A stretch of 64,000 nucleotides of DNA from Rutpela maculata (taxonomy: Eukaryota > Arthropoda > Insecta > Coleoptera > Cerambycidae): assembly GCA_936432065.2 (NCBI GenBank), contig OW386289.2:14989077-15053076 (forward strand), in the 5' to 3' direction. Every line of letters begins with the position of its first letter. Positions within the stretch are counted from its first letter, which is position 1. A program made the translations under genes and the position numbers. The notes beneath the pieces were generated by a model. It was not told the DNA's origin, did not search any database, and worked only from the letters and a program-made list of their open reading frames with translations. This document shows, piece after piece, positions 35,125-47,702 of the stretch.

Positions 35125-36254
35125 CTGTGATTTTGCCAAAATTATTAAAAATCGATCTGCAATCACCTCTAAAATATTCTCTTCAGATAGTAACATTAAA
35201 CACGATTTATTCTTCATTAAGTTTAATGATATTGGTTTTTCAACGAAAACTATTTTTTTTCAATTGAACTCCTATGGGTCACCTGTTATTTAATTAGATC
35301 TTTAAATTACGAAAAAAATATATGCATAATGTCTGCCTTCTCTTTGTACTAAATCTATAATTAAAAAAAGAAATACTTTGATTTTTTACAATAATAAACT
35401 AAAAATTTTAAAAAATCTATATTTTTTGAGGGTCACATCATATCTATTTTGACCAGCAGGATCCAACTATGCAAAAATATACCGGGTGACCAAGAAAGTA
35501 CCTACACCCCCACTTTTTTTATACAGTTCTAAAAATAAAATTCTGAAATTTGGGAAATCAAATATAGGTATCAATGGCCACATTTTAACCATTCGGTGGT
35601 AAATAGATCACTTCCGGTATGGCCGGAAATTGCCACAATTTTCTTATTTTAAATAGCACCCTGTATATTTAAGTCACTTTTCTCATAAAGCTGTAATTTC
35701 TCTTTCCAACGCTGTTTTCAGATTTAAAATCGGATGAAAAATAACCTTGGAAATGGCATTTATGTGCTATTTCTAGTTGGCTTTGGAATTCAGGAACAAA
35801 TTTAAAAAAATTCGAAGTAGGCTTTGAATTTGAATAAAAGGGTATTTCTCAACAAATGAAATGTAAAATTGGCCTATTTTGTTCATTTGCTTGGATTTAG
35901 AAATGTTTTTCCCATTTTTCCATTTCATGGAAATTCAATTTATCAGAACTTCACTTTTTCAAATAGTACCCTGTATGTTTTATTTTTTTATCAGATGGAG
36001 TGGTAATTTGCTTTAGATGGTTTTTCCCGATTAAAAATTGAATATAAATTAAAATAAATATTAAGCTTTTTGTGGAAAAGTTTCGAATTATGTGTCCATA
36101 TCTTGCAATAATCTGTGAAAAACATGAAAAATTGCACACAGCATCTGTCAAAACGTTATTGTTGATTGAAATAGAGGCGTATTTATTATTCGTAAATTTA
36201 TAATTAGGTGCTTTATTCAAAATAAGATACGATTTACGATGCAATATACACAAA

Positions 36255-36487
36255 ATGAAAAGGTAGATTCTTTTAATTTACGGCGAATGTCAGAAAAATG
36301 CCCAAGCGGCCGCACGTCTATATTATGAAATATCCCGATCGTCGTCAGCCATACCGGCAGTATTTTAAAATTCTAGAAGAGTCATTCCGAAATGTAGAAA
36401 ATAGATATTGAGTGGCGGAGGACAGATTTATAGTAATATAAGTGAAGAAACTGAGACAAATGTATTGGCTTACACACATGTATACCC
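36255..36487 (+). pseudogene. Mariner-like transposase, N-terminal piece
   Basis: DNA-binding N-terminus of an IS630/Tc1/mariner-related transposase. After ATG 36255 and an early stop (36264-36266) it reads LIYGECQKNAQAAARLYYE, a one-base frameshift, then YPDRRQPYRQYFKILEE. This matches the YGExxxNAxxAxxLYxExFPxRxxP helix-turn-helix start common in insect elements. It continues through EETETNVLAYTHVYP to the exact point where the giant palindrome is inserted (TSD-like TGTATACCC at 36479-36487). Confidence 0.82.
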
Positions 36488-36514
36488 ACTGACCTTTATA
36501 TATTAAATGGCTAG

Positions 36515-37207
36515 TAGGCATGGGTAACTCGTGAGCGAGTCAACTCAAAGAGCCGGCTCAGTACTGCGAGTCAAGTGAATCGGATCTCGATTTCCGAATT
36601 ACATGATTCTCGGCTCTTTTCATGAACGCCGGCCCATTTACAGCCGTCGAGTCACCACGACTCGAACGTCGATAGAATAGAAACGAGTCGTTCGGTTCTT
36701 CAGATAATTCGGTTCACTTGAATCAGCTGATTATGTTTGAGAATAGGCATTGTGTTTGATGTGTGCGTAGGTGCACATTGGCGTGCGAATCGACTTTCAC
36801 TGTTTATTAGAGAAATGATTCCAAATCTCGCTATTTTTTCTGGACGGTGGCATCTTAAAATGTCTGTTGGAATATAGTTAATATAAGTAAGTTGCTTACA
36901 AATGTAGGTATCTATAATAATTAAAATGCGCGTATTTGTCTCTATAAAAGTGTGTAAAAAATTATCTCTCCGAATCTCCACAGTGGCAAGAGTCATGAGT
37001 CCTGACATGGTTTGTGCCAGCAAATGACATCTTCACCCCACCCGCTCATATAACTTTTCAACGCGCACATGACATGCGAACCGTGTGGATTATTAAGTGA
37101 ATTGTGAGTCATGTAGCTCTTTTGAGTCAACTCACTGAGCCGGCTCGTTTATAGGAGCCAGATGCGAAGAGACGGATCGGTAAAAAGAGTTACTTTGCCC
37201 ATCTCTA
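36515..37207. mobile_element. hAT-like element, TSD ATGGCTAG/ATGGATAG
   Basis: 693 bp with ends TAGGCATGGGTAACTC and AGTTACTTTGCCCATCTCTA, and a subterminal inverted GAGTCAACTCA.(A/T)GAGCCGGCTC. The 8-bp flanks differ at one base. The ATGG junction at 36507 and 37208 is continuous in the opposite palindrome arm. Confidence 0.85.
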
Positions 37208-38049
37208 ATGGATAGCCGATGTGAGCTGAAAAATGGTACAAATGCACTTTGCGCACGGGGCTGCCGAGTTTGCGCAGTAGGAAGACTGAACTTAGCCACT
37301 CGTTGCTGGCAATGGTCCAATTAAATAAGTCGGCAAATCAAAATTTTGAGGTAAATACTTGAATTTTTGATATGACTTACTTTGATGTATTAGAACACGA
37401 TTAATGAAAGAATTTTTTTTCTGAACCCCCGGGAAGGGGTGAAAAAAAATAAAATAAAGTGTTTTTTCAAAATTACTCAAAATGTGTAAAAGCTAGTAAA
37501 AAAAGTTTCAAACAAAAATTGTAAAGCATGAAATATTATATAAAAATGATCTCTAGACTTTTTTTGGTATTACTAAAATTAACGGAGTTAGGCTGGTTAG
37601 AAATTAAGGGATGGTATGTACAACTTTAAAAAATCATAGCGTGCTGAAAAGTTAATGAATTTAAAATTTTTTTTTTTTCTATTTACTTAGAAAAATATAA
37701 ACATTCGTTTCAGAGAAATGGATTTTTTTTTTAAATTGTTAATAAAAAAGTTATAAAAATTTTAATTTTTTTATTTTCAATTAAAACCACTTTGAACGGT
37801 GAAACGAAATTTTTTTTATACCATTCTGTTCATTATTTAATATATTGAACATTTGCTTTTGACATTTTTTTTACCCATCATTTTCGAGCAGGTATGAATT
37901 TATTTACCTGTTTAATTTTTTTTCAAACGTAAGACACTGGTCTTGTGACGTCACGATAACTGAAAAGAAATAAAGAATGCGTACGACAAAGATAAAATGG
38001 TTTCGTAGCTGCTGCGTTGCCTACAAGACGCGTATACGTCACATCTATA

Positions 38050-38308
38050 CTGCCGTCATAAGTCATAAGGAGAATAGCCCATCTGTAAATTGTCGGTTGG
38101 CGAGGAAAGTAACAAAGGCGTTTGTTTTTTTCCCAACTAGTAAATATTAATTAAGAAAATCATGTAGCTGCTTTTTATCCACTTATGTTTTTGTACTTTA
38201 TAATTTTTTAATAATATTTTTAACTGCAGAACTCTTGGGTGCTCATATATTATTAGAATCTCATTTATGACAAATATCTAGATGCTGCTTTTCACCTTAT
38301 GACGGCAG
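38050..38308. mobile_element. Mariner-type MITE, TA target
   Basis: 259 bp with TIR CTGCCGTCATAAG / CTTATGACGGCAG, flanked by TA. The opposite arm (about 42640-42665) has the empty site TCTATAGAG. Confidence 0.85.
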
Positions 38309-38689
38309 TAAGGGCATCTGCGAGTGACGTCACAACTAACCTCAAAAATATGTGTTTCTTAAGATTTAAGAGTATTACGCAACTATTATTAAAATTTCTG
38401 CCTGGTTCCCATATTTTCAACTAAAATCTAGTTCAGTGTAATGTTTATGAAGTTCTAAATACTTTGTCCCAATAAAATAGGACTCTTTTTGTAGGTTGGA
38501 AATCTAACCTGTAATTAGCAGTCTATTTCTATTAATCAACAATATTAAAAAATTATTTACGCGAATTTTTAAATATTTGCTTAGAGCCAGTACCGGCTCC
38601 AAGCTAAAAATGCGTATACAAACATTAAAAATGAGAATAAACTTGAAAAACTTAAAATTTAAGGTTATGTTGGTTACATGATGCAGATA

Positions 38690-39795
38690 CCCGATATCTC
38701 AATGCAGCGGTTGTGAATGTTTTGGTGAATAAATGCTCCTACAAATTGTTAACAAAATTTTTAATTGTGGTCAAGTATAATAAGAGTGTATTGCGAAATC
38801 TACATACTTGTACACGCTTCGTTTTATGTACATTTTGGTTATAGGTATTAGACACGTGGAATTTTGTGATCTAAATATTTTTAAAATTAATCTTTGAATT
38901 GTAGTGAAAGAAATTATTATTACTGTCAACACTTGCTGATTTCTACTAAATTTAGAATTATTTGTTTGACATTATTGATATATATTAAAAATAAAGTACA
39001 AAATATAAATTTTTTTTGCGAGAAAATTTTGCAGACGAATTATTGGAGTATTGTTTGAAACATCGTTTTAAATTAGTCGAAATTCGCGTACTTCAACCAA
39101 GGTTGCAAAAAATGTTTTTTTTATGCATTTTCGATTAAATTAATAAACTAATCCGTAATGTAGAAGTAAAAATTATTTGCAAAAATGAATATTTGCAATA
39201 GTGAAAATTATTTTTTTTTTCCACATTAACAATTGAAATAATTTTTCTTCTTAATTTCAAAAAAATTGGCAATTACAAATATTTACATTACTTATTTTTT
39301 TAACTTACAAAATTTCAATTATTTTAATTTATTATTTTTTAAGACCATAAGAAATTATTATAAAAATTATTATAATTGTATAGTTGTATACATATTTTAA
39401 AAATTGTGTACTCAGAAATATATTAATCTACACATTTTTTTTGGATCATTAATTTCAATTTTGAATGAAAAAAAAATGACATTAAAAAAAATGATCGATA
39501 CATTTCCATTAAAATAGATCATTGATATTATTCTATTCCTAATCTAAATAAAAATAAACAGTTTAAAAAATAAAATTGGATAAATTAAATAATAAATAAT
39601 TGAACCATTTTTTGGATGGATGGATAATGACAATTGGAAGAAAATAATTCATTCTTAAAACAAAATGTATGATCCATTCTATATTAAATTAATCTTATGA
39701 AAAGTTAAAATAAGAATTACTAAAAACAAATTTGTTAACAATTTTTAGGATCATTTGTTCACCAAAACATACACCACCGCTGCATTGAGATATAT
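38690..39795. mobile_element. Inverted-repeat element in the left palindrome arm
   Basis: Ends GATATCTCAATGCAGCGGTTG and CCGCTGCATTGAGATATA, continuing as TTTTGGTGAA / TTCACCAAAA inverted. The interior is very AT-rich and non-coding. The opposite arm near 42270-42295 (CTAGTCTGCATCTGCATCATG) shows the uninterrupted site. Confidence 0.75.
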
Positions 39796-40310
39796 AGACT
39801 AGTTCACAAGTTCGAAGCCGTGTTAATGCTTAATGAAGCTCGTGAACATATGAGTGAGGGCTCATTGGATTCGGAATGACACCTAGAAAAATGTGCAAAA
39901 GTTTCAAACCCGCATATAAACAATTGCAAAAGTTACAAACAAATGAAGATTGAAAAAATAACGAGTTTCGTTTTTTGCAAATAACTGGAAAACTATTAAT
40001 ATTTAAGAAAATTTAAAGGAAGATTTTTAAAGAGGAATGAATTTCAAATAAAAAAGTCCGAACTCCCGAAACTCTATGTCTATTATTAATAATTTCAATT
40101 TAATGTTGAAAATGGAGCTCTGCGCGGCGAACACTAAGCCGTTACGATGCTCTGAAACCGGCCGTAATAAGTAAAAATATTTTTTATGTTATTAAATATT
40201 AATTTAAAAAATTTTAAAAAATTATGGTATTATTTAGACACTTAAAGGAACAATATCCCGTTGGAAAAAAATTGTTTCACCGATTTTTCATAAAATGAGC
40301 CTATTGTTGC

Positions 40311-40915
40311 TTTGAGTTTTGCTCGAAAACTATGCATTTTTCCTATAAACACGTCAATAGAAAAGTTGTTGAGAATTAAATTTCCAATCGAAATGGCACC
40401 TTCAGAAGTCAAATTTTTTTTTACAAAAGCGCCCAGAAAACAAAACAAAAAAAAACGAAAAAATGCAAAATTTTTTATTTTTTTAAATTTTAGCCTGTAA
40501 CTTTTTTCGGGTACATTTTGGCATAGACATTGCTGCATAAAAAAAGCTGGCGTTTTACCGTTAAAATGATTATTAACGGGTAAAACGTCAGCTTTTTTTA
40601 TGCAGAATATCTATGCCTAAATGTACCCGAAAAAAAGTTAAGGCTAAAACAAACAAAAAAATGCATTTTTCCGTTTTTTTTTGTTTTATTTTCTGGTCGT
40701 ATTTTTGTAAAAAAAATTGACTTCTGAAGGTATCACTTCGATTGGAAATTTAATTCTTTACAACTTTTCTATTGACGTGTTTATAGGAAAAATGCATAGT
40801 TTTTCAGTAAAACTCAAAAATGTGAAAAGTGGACTTTTTTATTTCGATCTCAAAAATGCACCCCTTTAATTTTGGGGTCAATTGAACATAAGAAACAGTA
40901 AAACCCTTTAACGTT
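40311..40915. mobile_element. Foldback element nested in the left palindrome arm
   Basis: Palindrome centred near 40575. Landmarks on both sides are GCATAAAAAAAGCTG, GGGTACATTT, TTGACTTCTGAAGG and CTATTGACGTGTTTATAGG. It interrupts the arm after GAGCCTATTGTT, which is continuous at about 41830-41845 in the other arm. Edges are approximate. Confidence 0.7.
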
Positions 40916-41520
40916 TTAGTTCCTTTCAACCCTCGTTTTTTGGACATAGACAATAGCCTAAAAATATTGTGATTAAAAATAAAAAAAATTTTTTTAATTG
41001 TTTATAATATTTTGTTCCATTATTTCATTATTTAAACAAATTATTAAGAAAAAAAATCATTCTTAAACTGTATTATTTGCAATTCTCTACAAGATGGAAA
41101 AAAGAAAAAAAAATTGTTGTTAATTTATTTGTTTATTTAATAAACAATTTTTTGTTAACAATCGCCGAATGTGTTTACATTCTTTTTAGATAGAAAAAAA
41201 AAATAACAAAAACAACCGTATACATAAACATGTTAAATTTATTTTTCTTTTTACATGTTTATGTATACGGTTGTTTTTGTTTTTTTTTTCTATTTAAAAA
41301 CATTCGGCGATTGTTAATAACAAATTGTTTATTAAATAAACAAATAAATTAACAACAAAAATTTTTCTGTTTTTCGTCTTGTAGAGAATTGCAAATAATA
41401 AATTTTAAGAATACATTTTTTTCTTAATAATTTGTTTAAATAATGAAAAAAGAAAAACGTTATGATAAACAATTAAAAAAAAATTTTAAGACATTTTTTT
41501 AATTTTTAATCACAATACTG

Positions 41521-41717
41521 TATTCGCGAAAATCAAACAAATGAACCCAGTAGGGATTTACCTTCGATACACACAAATTCACCAATATGTGACAGCGATT
41601 TATATATCATGACAAATTTCCGCTGTTACTTTACTATATAAACTTTTCCTTATACGTGAATTCCTTTGTATCGAAGGTAAATCCCTACAGGGTTCATTTC
41701 TTTGATTTTCGCGAATA
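41521..41717. mobile_element. Small MITE in the right palindrome arm
   Basis: 197 bp foldback with ends TATTCGCGAAAATCAAA / TTTGATTTTCGCGAATA and inner GTAGGGATTTACCTTCGATAC and its complement. Non-coding. Confidence 0.8.
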
Positions 41718-44083
41718 ATAAAATGGCAAAAAAATTTTTATAGGGTCTCTATGAAGCGAAATAATTTTAGTGCCTTTTGTTTAACAATTATCCGACTTGA
41801 TAAACGTAAACTCTAAAAAAAATTTGTTAATTAACAATAGGCTCATTTTATGAAAAATCGGTGAAACAATTTTTTTTCAACGGGATATTGTTCCGTTAAG
41901 TGTCTAAATAATACCATAATTTTAAAAATTTTTTAAATTAATATTTGATAACATAAAAAAATATTTTTACTTATTACGGCCGATTTCAGAGCATCGTAAC
42001 GGCTTAGTGTTCGCCGCGCAGAGCTCTGAGAGATAGAGTTTCGGGAGTTTGGCTTTTTTAAGAATCGTTCTTTCGATTTTCTTAAATATTAATAGTTTTC
42101 CAGTTATTTGCAAAAGACGAAATTGTTATATTTTCAATCTTTATTTGTTTATAACTTTTGCAACTGTTTATGTGTGGGTGTGAAACTTTTACACTTTTTC
42201 TAGACGTCATTCCGAATTCAACTAATATTTTTACGAGCTTTATCAAGCACTAACACAGCCTTGAACTTGTAAACTAGTCTGCATCTGCATCATGTACCTA
42301 ACATAACCTTAGATTTTAAGTTTTTCAAGTTTATTCTCTTTTTTAATGTTTGTGTACGCATTTTTAGCTTGGAGCCGTTACTGGCTCCAAGCAAATATTT
42401 AAAAATTCACGAAAATAATTTTTCAATATTCATGATTAATAGAAATGACTGCTAATTACAGGTTAGATTTCCAACCTACAAAAATAGGCCTATTTTATTA
42501 GGACAAAGTGTTTAGAACTTCATAAACATTACACTGAACTAGATTTTAGTTAAAAATACGGGAAACAGGCAGAAATTTTAATAATAGCTGCGTAATACTC
42601 TTAAATCTTAAGAAACACATATTTTTGAGGTTAGCTGTAACGTCACGTGCAGATACTCTATAGATGTGACGCATGCGCGTCTTGTAGACAAGGCAGCAGC
42701 TACGAAACAATTTTATCTTTGTCGTATGCATTCTTTATTTCTTTTCAGTTAACATGACGTCACAAGAGCAGTGTCTTACGTTTGGAAAAAACTAAGCAAG
42801 TAAATAAATTCATACCTTCTTGAAAATGAAGGGTAAAAAAAAATTTCAAAAGTAAATGTTCAATATATTAAATAATGAACAGAATGGTATAAAAAAAATT
42901 TTTATAACTTTTTTATTAACAATTTAAAAAAAAATCCATTTCTCTGAAACGAATGTTTATATTTTTCTGAGTAAATAGAAAAAAAAAATTTTTAAATTCA
43001 TTAACTTTTCAGCACCCTATGATTTTTTAAAGTTGTACATATTATCCCTCAATTTCTAACCAGCCTAACTCCGTTAATTTTAGTAATACCAAAAAAAGTC
43101 TAGAGATCATTTTTATATAAAATTACATGCTTTACAATTTTTGTTTGAAACTTTTTTTACTAGCTTTTACACATTTTGAGTAATTTTGAAAAAACACTTT
43201 TTTTTTCACCCCTTCCCGGGGGTTCAGAAAAAAAATTCTTTCATTAATCGTGTTCTAATACATCAAAGTAAGTTATATCAAAAATTCAAGTATTTGCCTC
43301 AAAATTTTGATTTGCCGACTTTTTTAATTGGACTACAACACGTTGCCAACTTCACGCTGTCAATTAATTTTTGGCAACGTAAATAAGTTTTGAGGCAATC
43401 GTGTATTTATGATTAGAAAATTATAAATTCAGTATTTGGTCACAAAACAATTATTAATGAATATGACATTACCACATTTCAATACATTAAATTAATAACC
43501 GTTCTGTGAGCTGAAAGATGATCAAAATACGATCAATTCAAATTTCTGTTTATAAATGAAGAAAAGCACATCTTTTTATCTACATTTTATAGGTTATATC
43601 CATATTTTATATGTTATATTTTGCACGGTATCCCGGCCCTAAATACGTAAGTTGAACAAAGTTTTCGTTTATCTGATGGTAAATGATTCATGGTCATTTT
43701 AAATTTCTTAGTGAATAGTTCGAAATTCGGATAGAAGACAGCTATTTGTTTTTCTTCACTTTTTAGAGTTGTGACGTCAGACACATGCCACTTGAATGTA
43801 TTTATTACATGAAGGAATAATAAACTCCAACTCCACAAATTTCATTTATTTTTCCAATAATGTCTCAAAACTTATTTCCTACCTGATCGTTGTCGGACTG
43901 CTTTGTTAGCAACGCATTGCTAGCAACGTGTTGCTAACTTCAGAACTAAAAACAGGTATACTGCGCAAGACGTAAAGCTCCGTAGCAGATGACTTTCGCC
44001 TTTATTGAATTCTTCAATTTTGGCTAAAATTTCACGCGCATTCCTATGGTATAGGCTATCCATTTAATATATAGAGGTCAGTG

Positions 44084-44294
44084 TGTGTACCCAAATGTTT
44101 TTACAAGAGAGCTGGCAAAAGAGATATAGATATTGGTCGTGAGACAGTAAGACGTATATTAAAAAAATTTTTAGATGCTACAAGTACCAATTGCATCAAG
44201 AATTATATGAAAACGACGGAAACAGAAGATTGATCTTTTGTAATTGGTTTACTCAACACGTATACTTGAACTATAGAATTTTATTTAGTGATGA
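44084..44294 (+). pseudogene. Mariner-like transposase, middle piece
   Basis: Resumes after the palindrome. Reads RELAKEIDIGRETVRRILKK, then after a frameshift YKYQLHQELYENDGNRRLIFCNWF, and ends at LFSDD, which contains the first catalytic Asp. It stops exactly at the GA/CCCACATAGC border of the 44295-46759 element. The frame is broken but the protein is clearly aligned with the flanking pieces. Confidence 0.8.
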
Positions 44295-46759
44295 CCCACA
44301 TAGCACGGGACGTCCTATGTATATGCAAAAAATGTACATAATATGCAAAAGTATGTGTTTTGTACATCTTGAAGATACTAGGTATGTACACGTATGAATG
44401 TCCATGGTGTACATGTACCAGCGACATACATGTAATGGACATTCCAACGATGTACATTCTTACGATATCCCTTGATGCATGTCGCAAGAATATCCTTGCG
44501 CATGGACGTACCTACCACATACATAACTGTACATATACTAGTACACACCATGTATGTTATATTAATGAAAAATACCGCCAAGTATGGAAAAAATGGAGTA
44601 ACAAGGAAATACAAGTCAATTGTAGAAGGCTCCCAATATAAAAAACTCCCTTTCTATAACTATATTTACTTCCAACTTCCAAGGGCATCTGTGACTTCAT
44701 ATATTGTCTTAGTTTATATGGCAAAAAGATGAATATAATCTTATTATTAGTTGTCTTTAAATTTAGCGAAGAAACAGAGGTTTTAAGACTTCTTTATGTA
44801 GGTAAAGTCTATAATCATATTTGTCATTAATTAACTCATAGTACCTATATTATTTTAATATAAGTATATTATGTTATATTATTAAACTCTATACTTTTAA
44901 TTCTTATAATTATAAATTATTCAAATATGGATTATAATTATAATAAATTATTTAAATTGTGGAATAATTGAACATGCTTGTGATACTACTCTACGAATCC
45001 GTTGAATTATCTATGGCACACCCTGTCACAGTTAAAAAAAGATGCCATCATTCAATTCATTTTAGCTAAAGAGAAACAGACAAATCATGTTTTCGTTTTG
45101 ACAGTTTTAACTTTTAAGGTAAGAGCATAGCGTTTCAGCTTTCAGCGTTGGAGTTTTGCATTGGGGTTTTTCGATCAAGTTTGCTTTATTTTATGTTTTT
45201 GAGTGTTCTGTGTTTATTATGTCAATAAATAAAAACTATATTTCAGTATATTTACATTAATCACATTAGATTACAGTGGTGATTGCAAAAAAAATAGTGT
45301 ACTTACCTACGTATCATGTGTCGAAAGTGTTTTCACTGGACTCGCATACTCGCAAGCTTCCAAGGGCTCAATTCTCGAAATTATTCCAATGGGAAATAGG
45401 TATTTTATTATTTTTTATTTTATTACGTTTCCTATTTACTTATCTTTCCTTTCTCTTACAAGTCGAGAATCGAGCCCCAGGACTCGCTTGGCGGCTCACC
45501 CTAGAATTTGCTTACTTGTCCAGTAAAATACAATTCTCGAAACTTTACCTAAATAACTATTTCTTTCACAGATGCCCATTTTTTGGTAGTATATTTTTTA
45601 AGAAAGATCACTCTTTAAGAATAAAAAAGAATAAAATAACAAGTGTTAGTTTTAATTTTATTGTTGTTCATTTATTCTCTAGTTATGAGCAGAGCTATTT
45701 ATATTGTGAGCTTACAACTTGAAAATGCTGAATATATTATTAAACAAAGTATTCTAAGTACCAAATTCTTTGACACGATGCGAGGACAAAAGTTACAGAA
45801 ATAAAAAATAAATAAATTTCAAATAGATTTTTTTGTTTTAATAATTTTTTTATCTATGTCGACAAGGAAGTTAGTAAGTAGAGTTTAATAACATTTTTCA
45901 GCAATTTCAATTTATTTTATTTTAGGTCACAGAGTATAACTAAATTATATTAACCTAGTTACACGACTAGAAACAGATTAAACATCTTATAATATTAAGA
46001 AAAGTTGTTACTCTTAAGGCGGTCTTTCATAAATATGCTATAAGAAGTGGGTATGCGTGGGTAAAAATGTAAATGGCGTAGCGACGCTCAATGTCACTCT
46101 AAAGTGATAAATGAACTCTACCTGAAGTTTCGAATGTTTTCTTGAACGAATTTCATATGAAAAAGAAAAATTATAAGCGTATATACATAGGTAGTTCATA
46201 CATATACATATGTACGTCCCACGGATGTGGGACCTGTCAGAGCGGGACAAACGGATATACTATGTACGTACATATGACGTACACAATACTATTTATGTAC
46301 GTCCCTACGATATCCATGTGAGTACATCATTGGTATATACATAGGATGTCCTTATGCTATGTGGGAGGGGTCGCGACGCTCGATGTCGCTATAGAGTGAT
46401 AAGTGCAATTCATAGGAACCACATATGTATATGAAAATAATGTAAATAACACATCCATAGTAAATACATAAACATGTGCATTAGAACGTATTATGGACAT
46501 CAAATGAACCAATTATGAATATACATATAATGTACATGTGTACTTCATGCAGGCTACAAGCGTATATACATAGGTAGTTCATACGTATACATATGTACGT
46601 CCCACGGATATGTGTGGGACCTGTCAGAGCGGGACAAACGGATATACTATGTACGTACATAGGACGTACACAATGCTATTTATGTACGTCCCTATGATGT
46701 CCATTATCCATGTGTGTATATCGTCGGTACATACATAGGATGTCCTTGTGCTATGTGGG
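44295..46759. mobile_element. 2.5-kb element with CCCACATAGCAC ends and tandem subterminal modules
   Basis: TIR CCCACATAGCAC / GTGCTATGTGGG. The transposase codons on either side join at a GA dinucleotide (44293-44294, 46760-46761), a 2-bp duplication. The subterminal regions are packed with GTACGTCC, TGTACAT and GATATCC motifs. The right end is present twice, at 46176-46370 and 46559-46759, offset 383 bp. The 148-codon ORF at 45276-45722 has no recognisable motif. No transposase is evident; probably non-autonomous. Confidence 0.75.
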
Positions 46760-47332
46760 GAATCTCGTTTTACGAATAATGGTATGTACAACAGACATAA
46801 TCTACATTATTGGTCCAAAGAAAATTTACCCGAAATATTTGAAGGTAAACATCAGGATAGATTTGGAGTGAATGTGTGGGCTGGAATATTCGGTACAAAA
46901 ATTATTGGTAGCATACTATTTCAAGGACCACTAATCGCCACGCTTTTTGCAAAATGAAATAGAAAACGAACTGGATAAACTTTCCTTACAAGATTTCAGA
47001 AATATGTACTTCCAAAAAGATGGAGCACCGCACCATAATGCTGGTTTTGTGGGAAATTACCTTAGTCCAACAACCGGGTAATATCTACTAATGGAACTAT
47101 TAGGTGGCCTGCGGTCACCAGACCTAACTCCACATTGATTTTTTTCTTTGGGGTTATCTGAGGGACAAAGTATACTCAACGCCGTCTGCAACATTAGAAG
47201 AACTCAAAAATAAAATTTTAAATGCCTTTGAATCCATAACTGCAGTCATGTTACAATGTGTTATGAGAGAAACTATTCGAAGAGTGAACAAGTGTTCTGA
47301 AATGGGTGGGCGTCATTTTGAGCACCTGTTAT
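46760..47332 (+). pseudogene. Mariner-like transposase, catalytic C-terminal piece
   Basis: Continues ESRFTNNGMYNRHNLHYWS, FGVNVWAGIFGTKIIGSILFQGP, then after a frameshift FQKDGAPHHNAGF with the second catalytic Asp. A degraded RSPDLTPH segment carries the third acidic position. The final part retains LEELKNKILNAFESITAVMLQCV-like sequence. Stops and indels make it inactive. With the two upstream pieces it accounts for a full transposase of the type seen in many insect genomes. Confidence 0.82.
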
Positions 47333-47702
47333 AGGTTTGGTATTTAGTTGTGTTGTTCTAATTATAATATTTATAAATTTAGTAAGTTGCTGTCCAGATA
47401 ACTTATAAATTGGTTTTAATTGTGTGAATTTGTTTTTTGCTAATGATTCATCAAAATTTTTGTTATATTTAACAAAATAAATTTTCTCTAATTACAAACA
47501 ACTCATCTGTTTTTCATGGCTTACTGCAAGATATGGACACATAATTCGAAACGCTTCTAAAAAAAGCTCAGTATTTATTTTAATTTATATTCAATTTTTA
47601 ACCAGGAAAAACCAGTCTAAAGCAAATTTACCACTCTATCTGATAAAAAAATAAAACATACAGTGTACTATTTGAAAAATTGGAGTTATGACAAATTGAA
47701 TT

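Larger units (their letters stand above)
36488..44083. mobile_element. Giant foldback (7.6-kb palindrome)
   Basis: Arms of about 3-4 kb fold about a centre near 41242, where ACCGTATACATAAACATGT faces its complement 18 bp away. Outer ends are ACTGACCTTTATATATTAAATGG and its complement ending GGTCAGTG. Flanks TGTATACCC / TGTGTACCC form a 9-bp duplication with one mismatch, as in MULE-like foldbacks. No credible ORF. Each arm carries private later insertions (36515-37207, 38050-38308, 38690-39795, 40311-40915, 41521-41717), and the opposite arm shows the empty site. A stray arm copy is at 2597-3632. Confidence 0.85.

Noticed and set aside
45276..45722. 148-codon ORF as the transposase of the 2.5-kb element
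   Set aside because: Low-complexity hydrophobic and basic content, no acidic catalytic motif and no homology I recognise.
46176..46759. Possible CRISPR-like or satellite array
   Set aside because: There are only two long units within the terminus of a transposon, with no regular short repeats and spacers, and the genome is eukaryotic.
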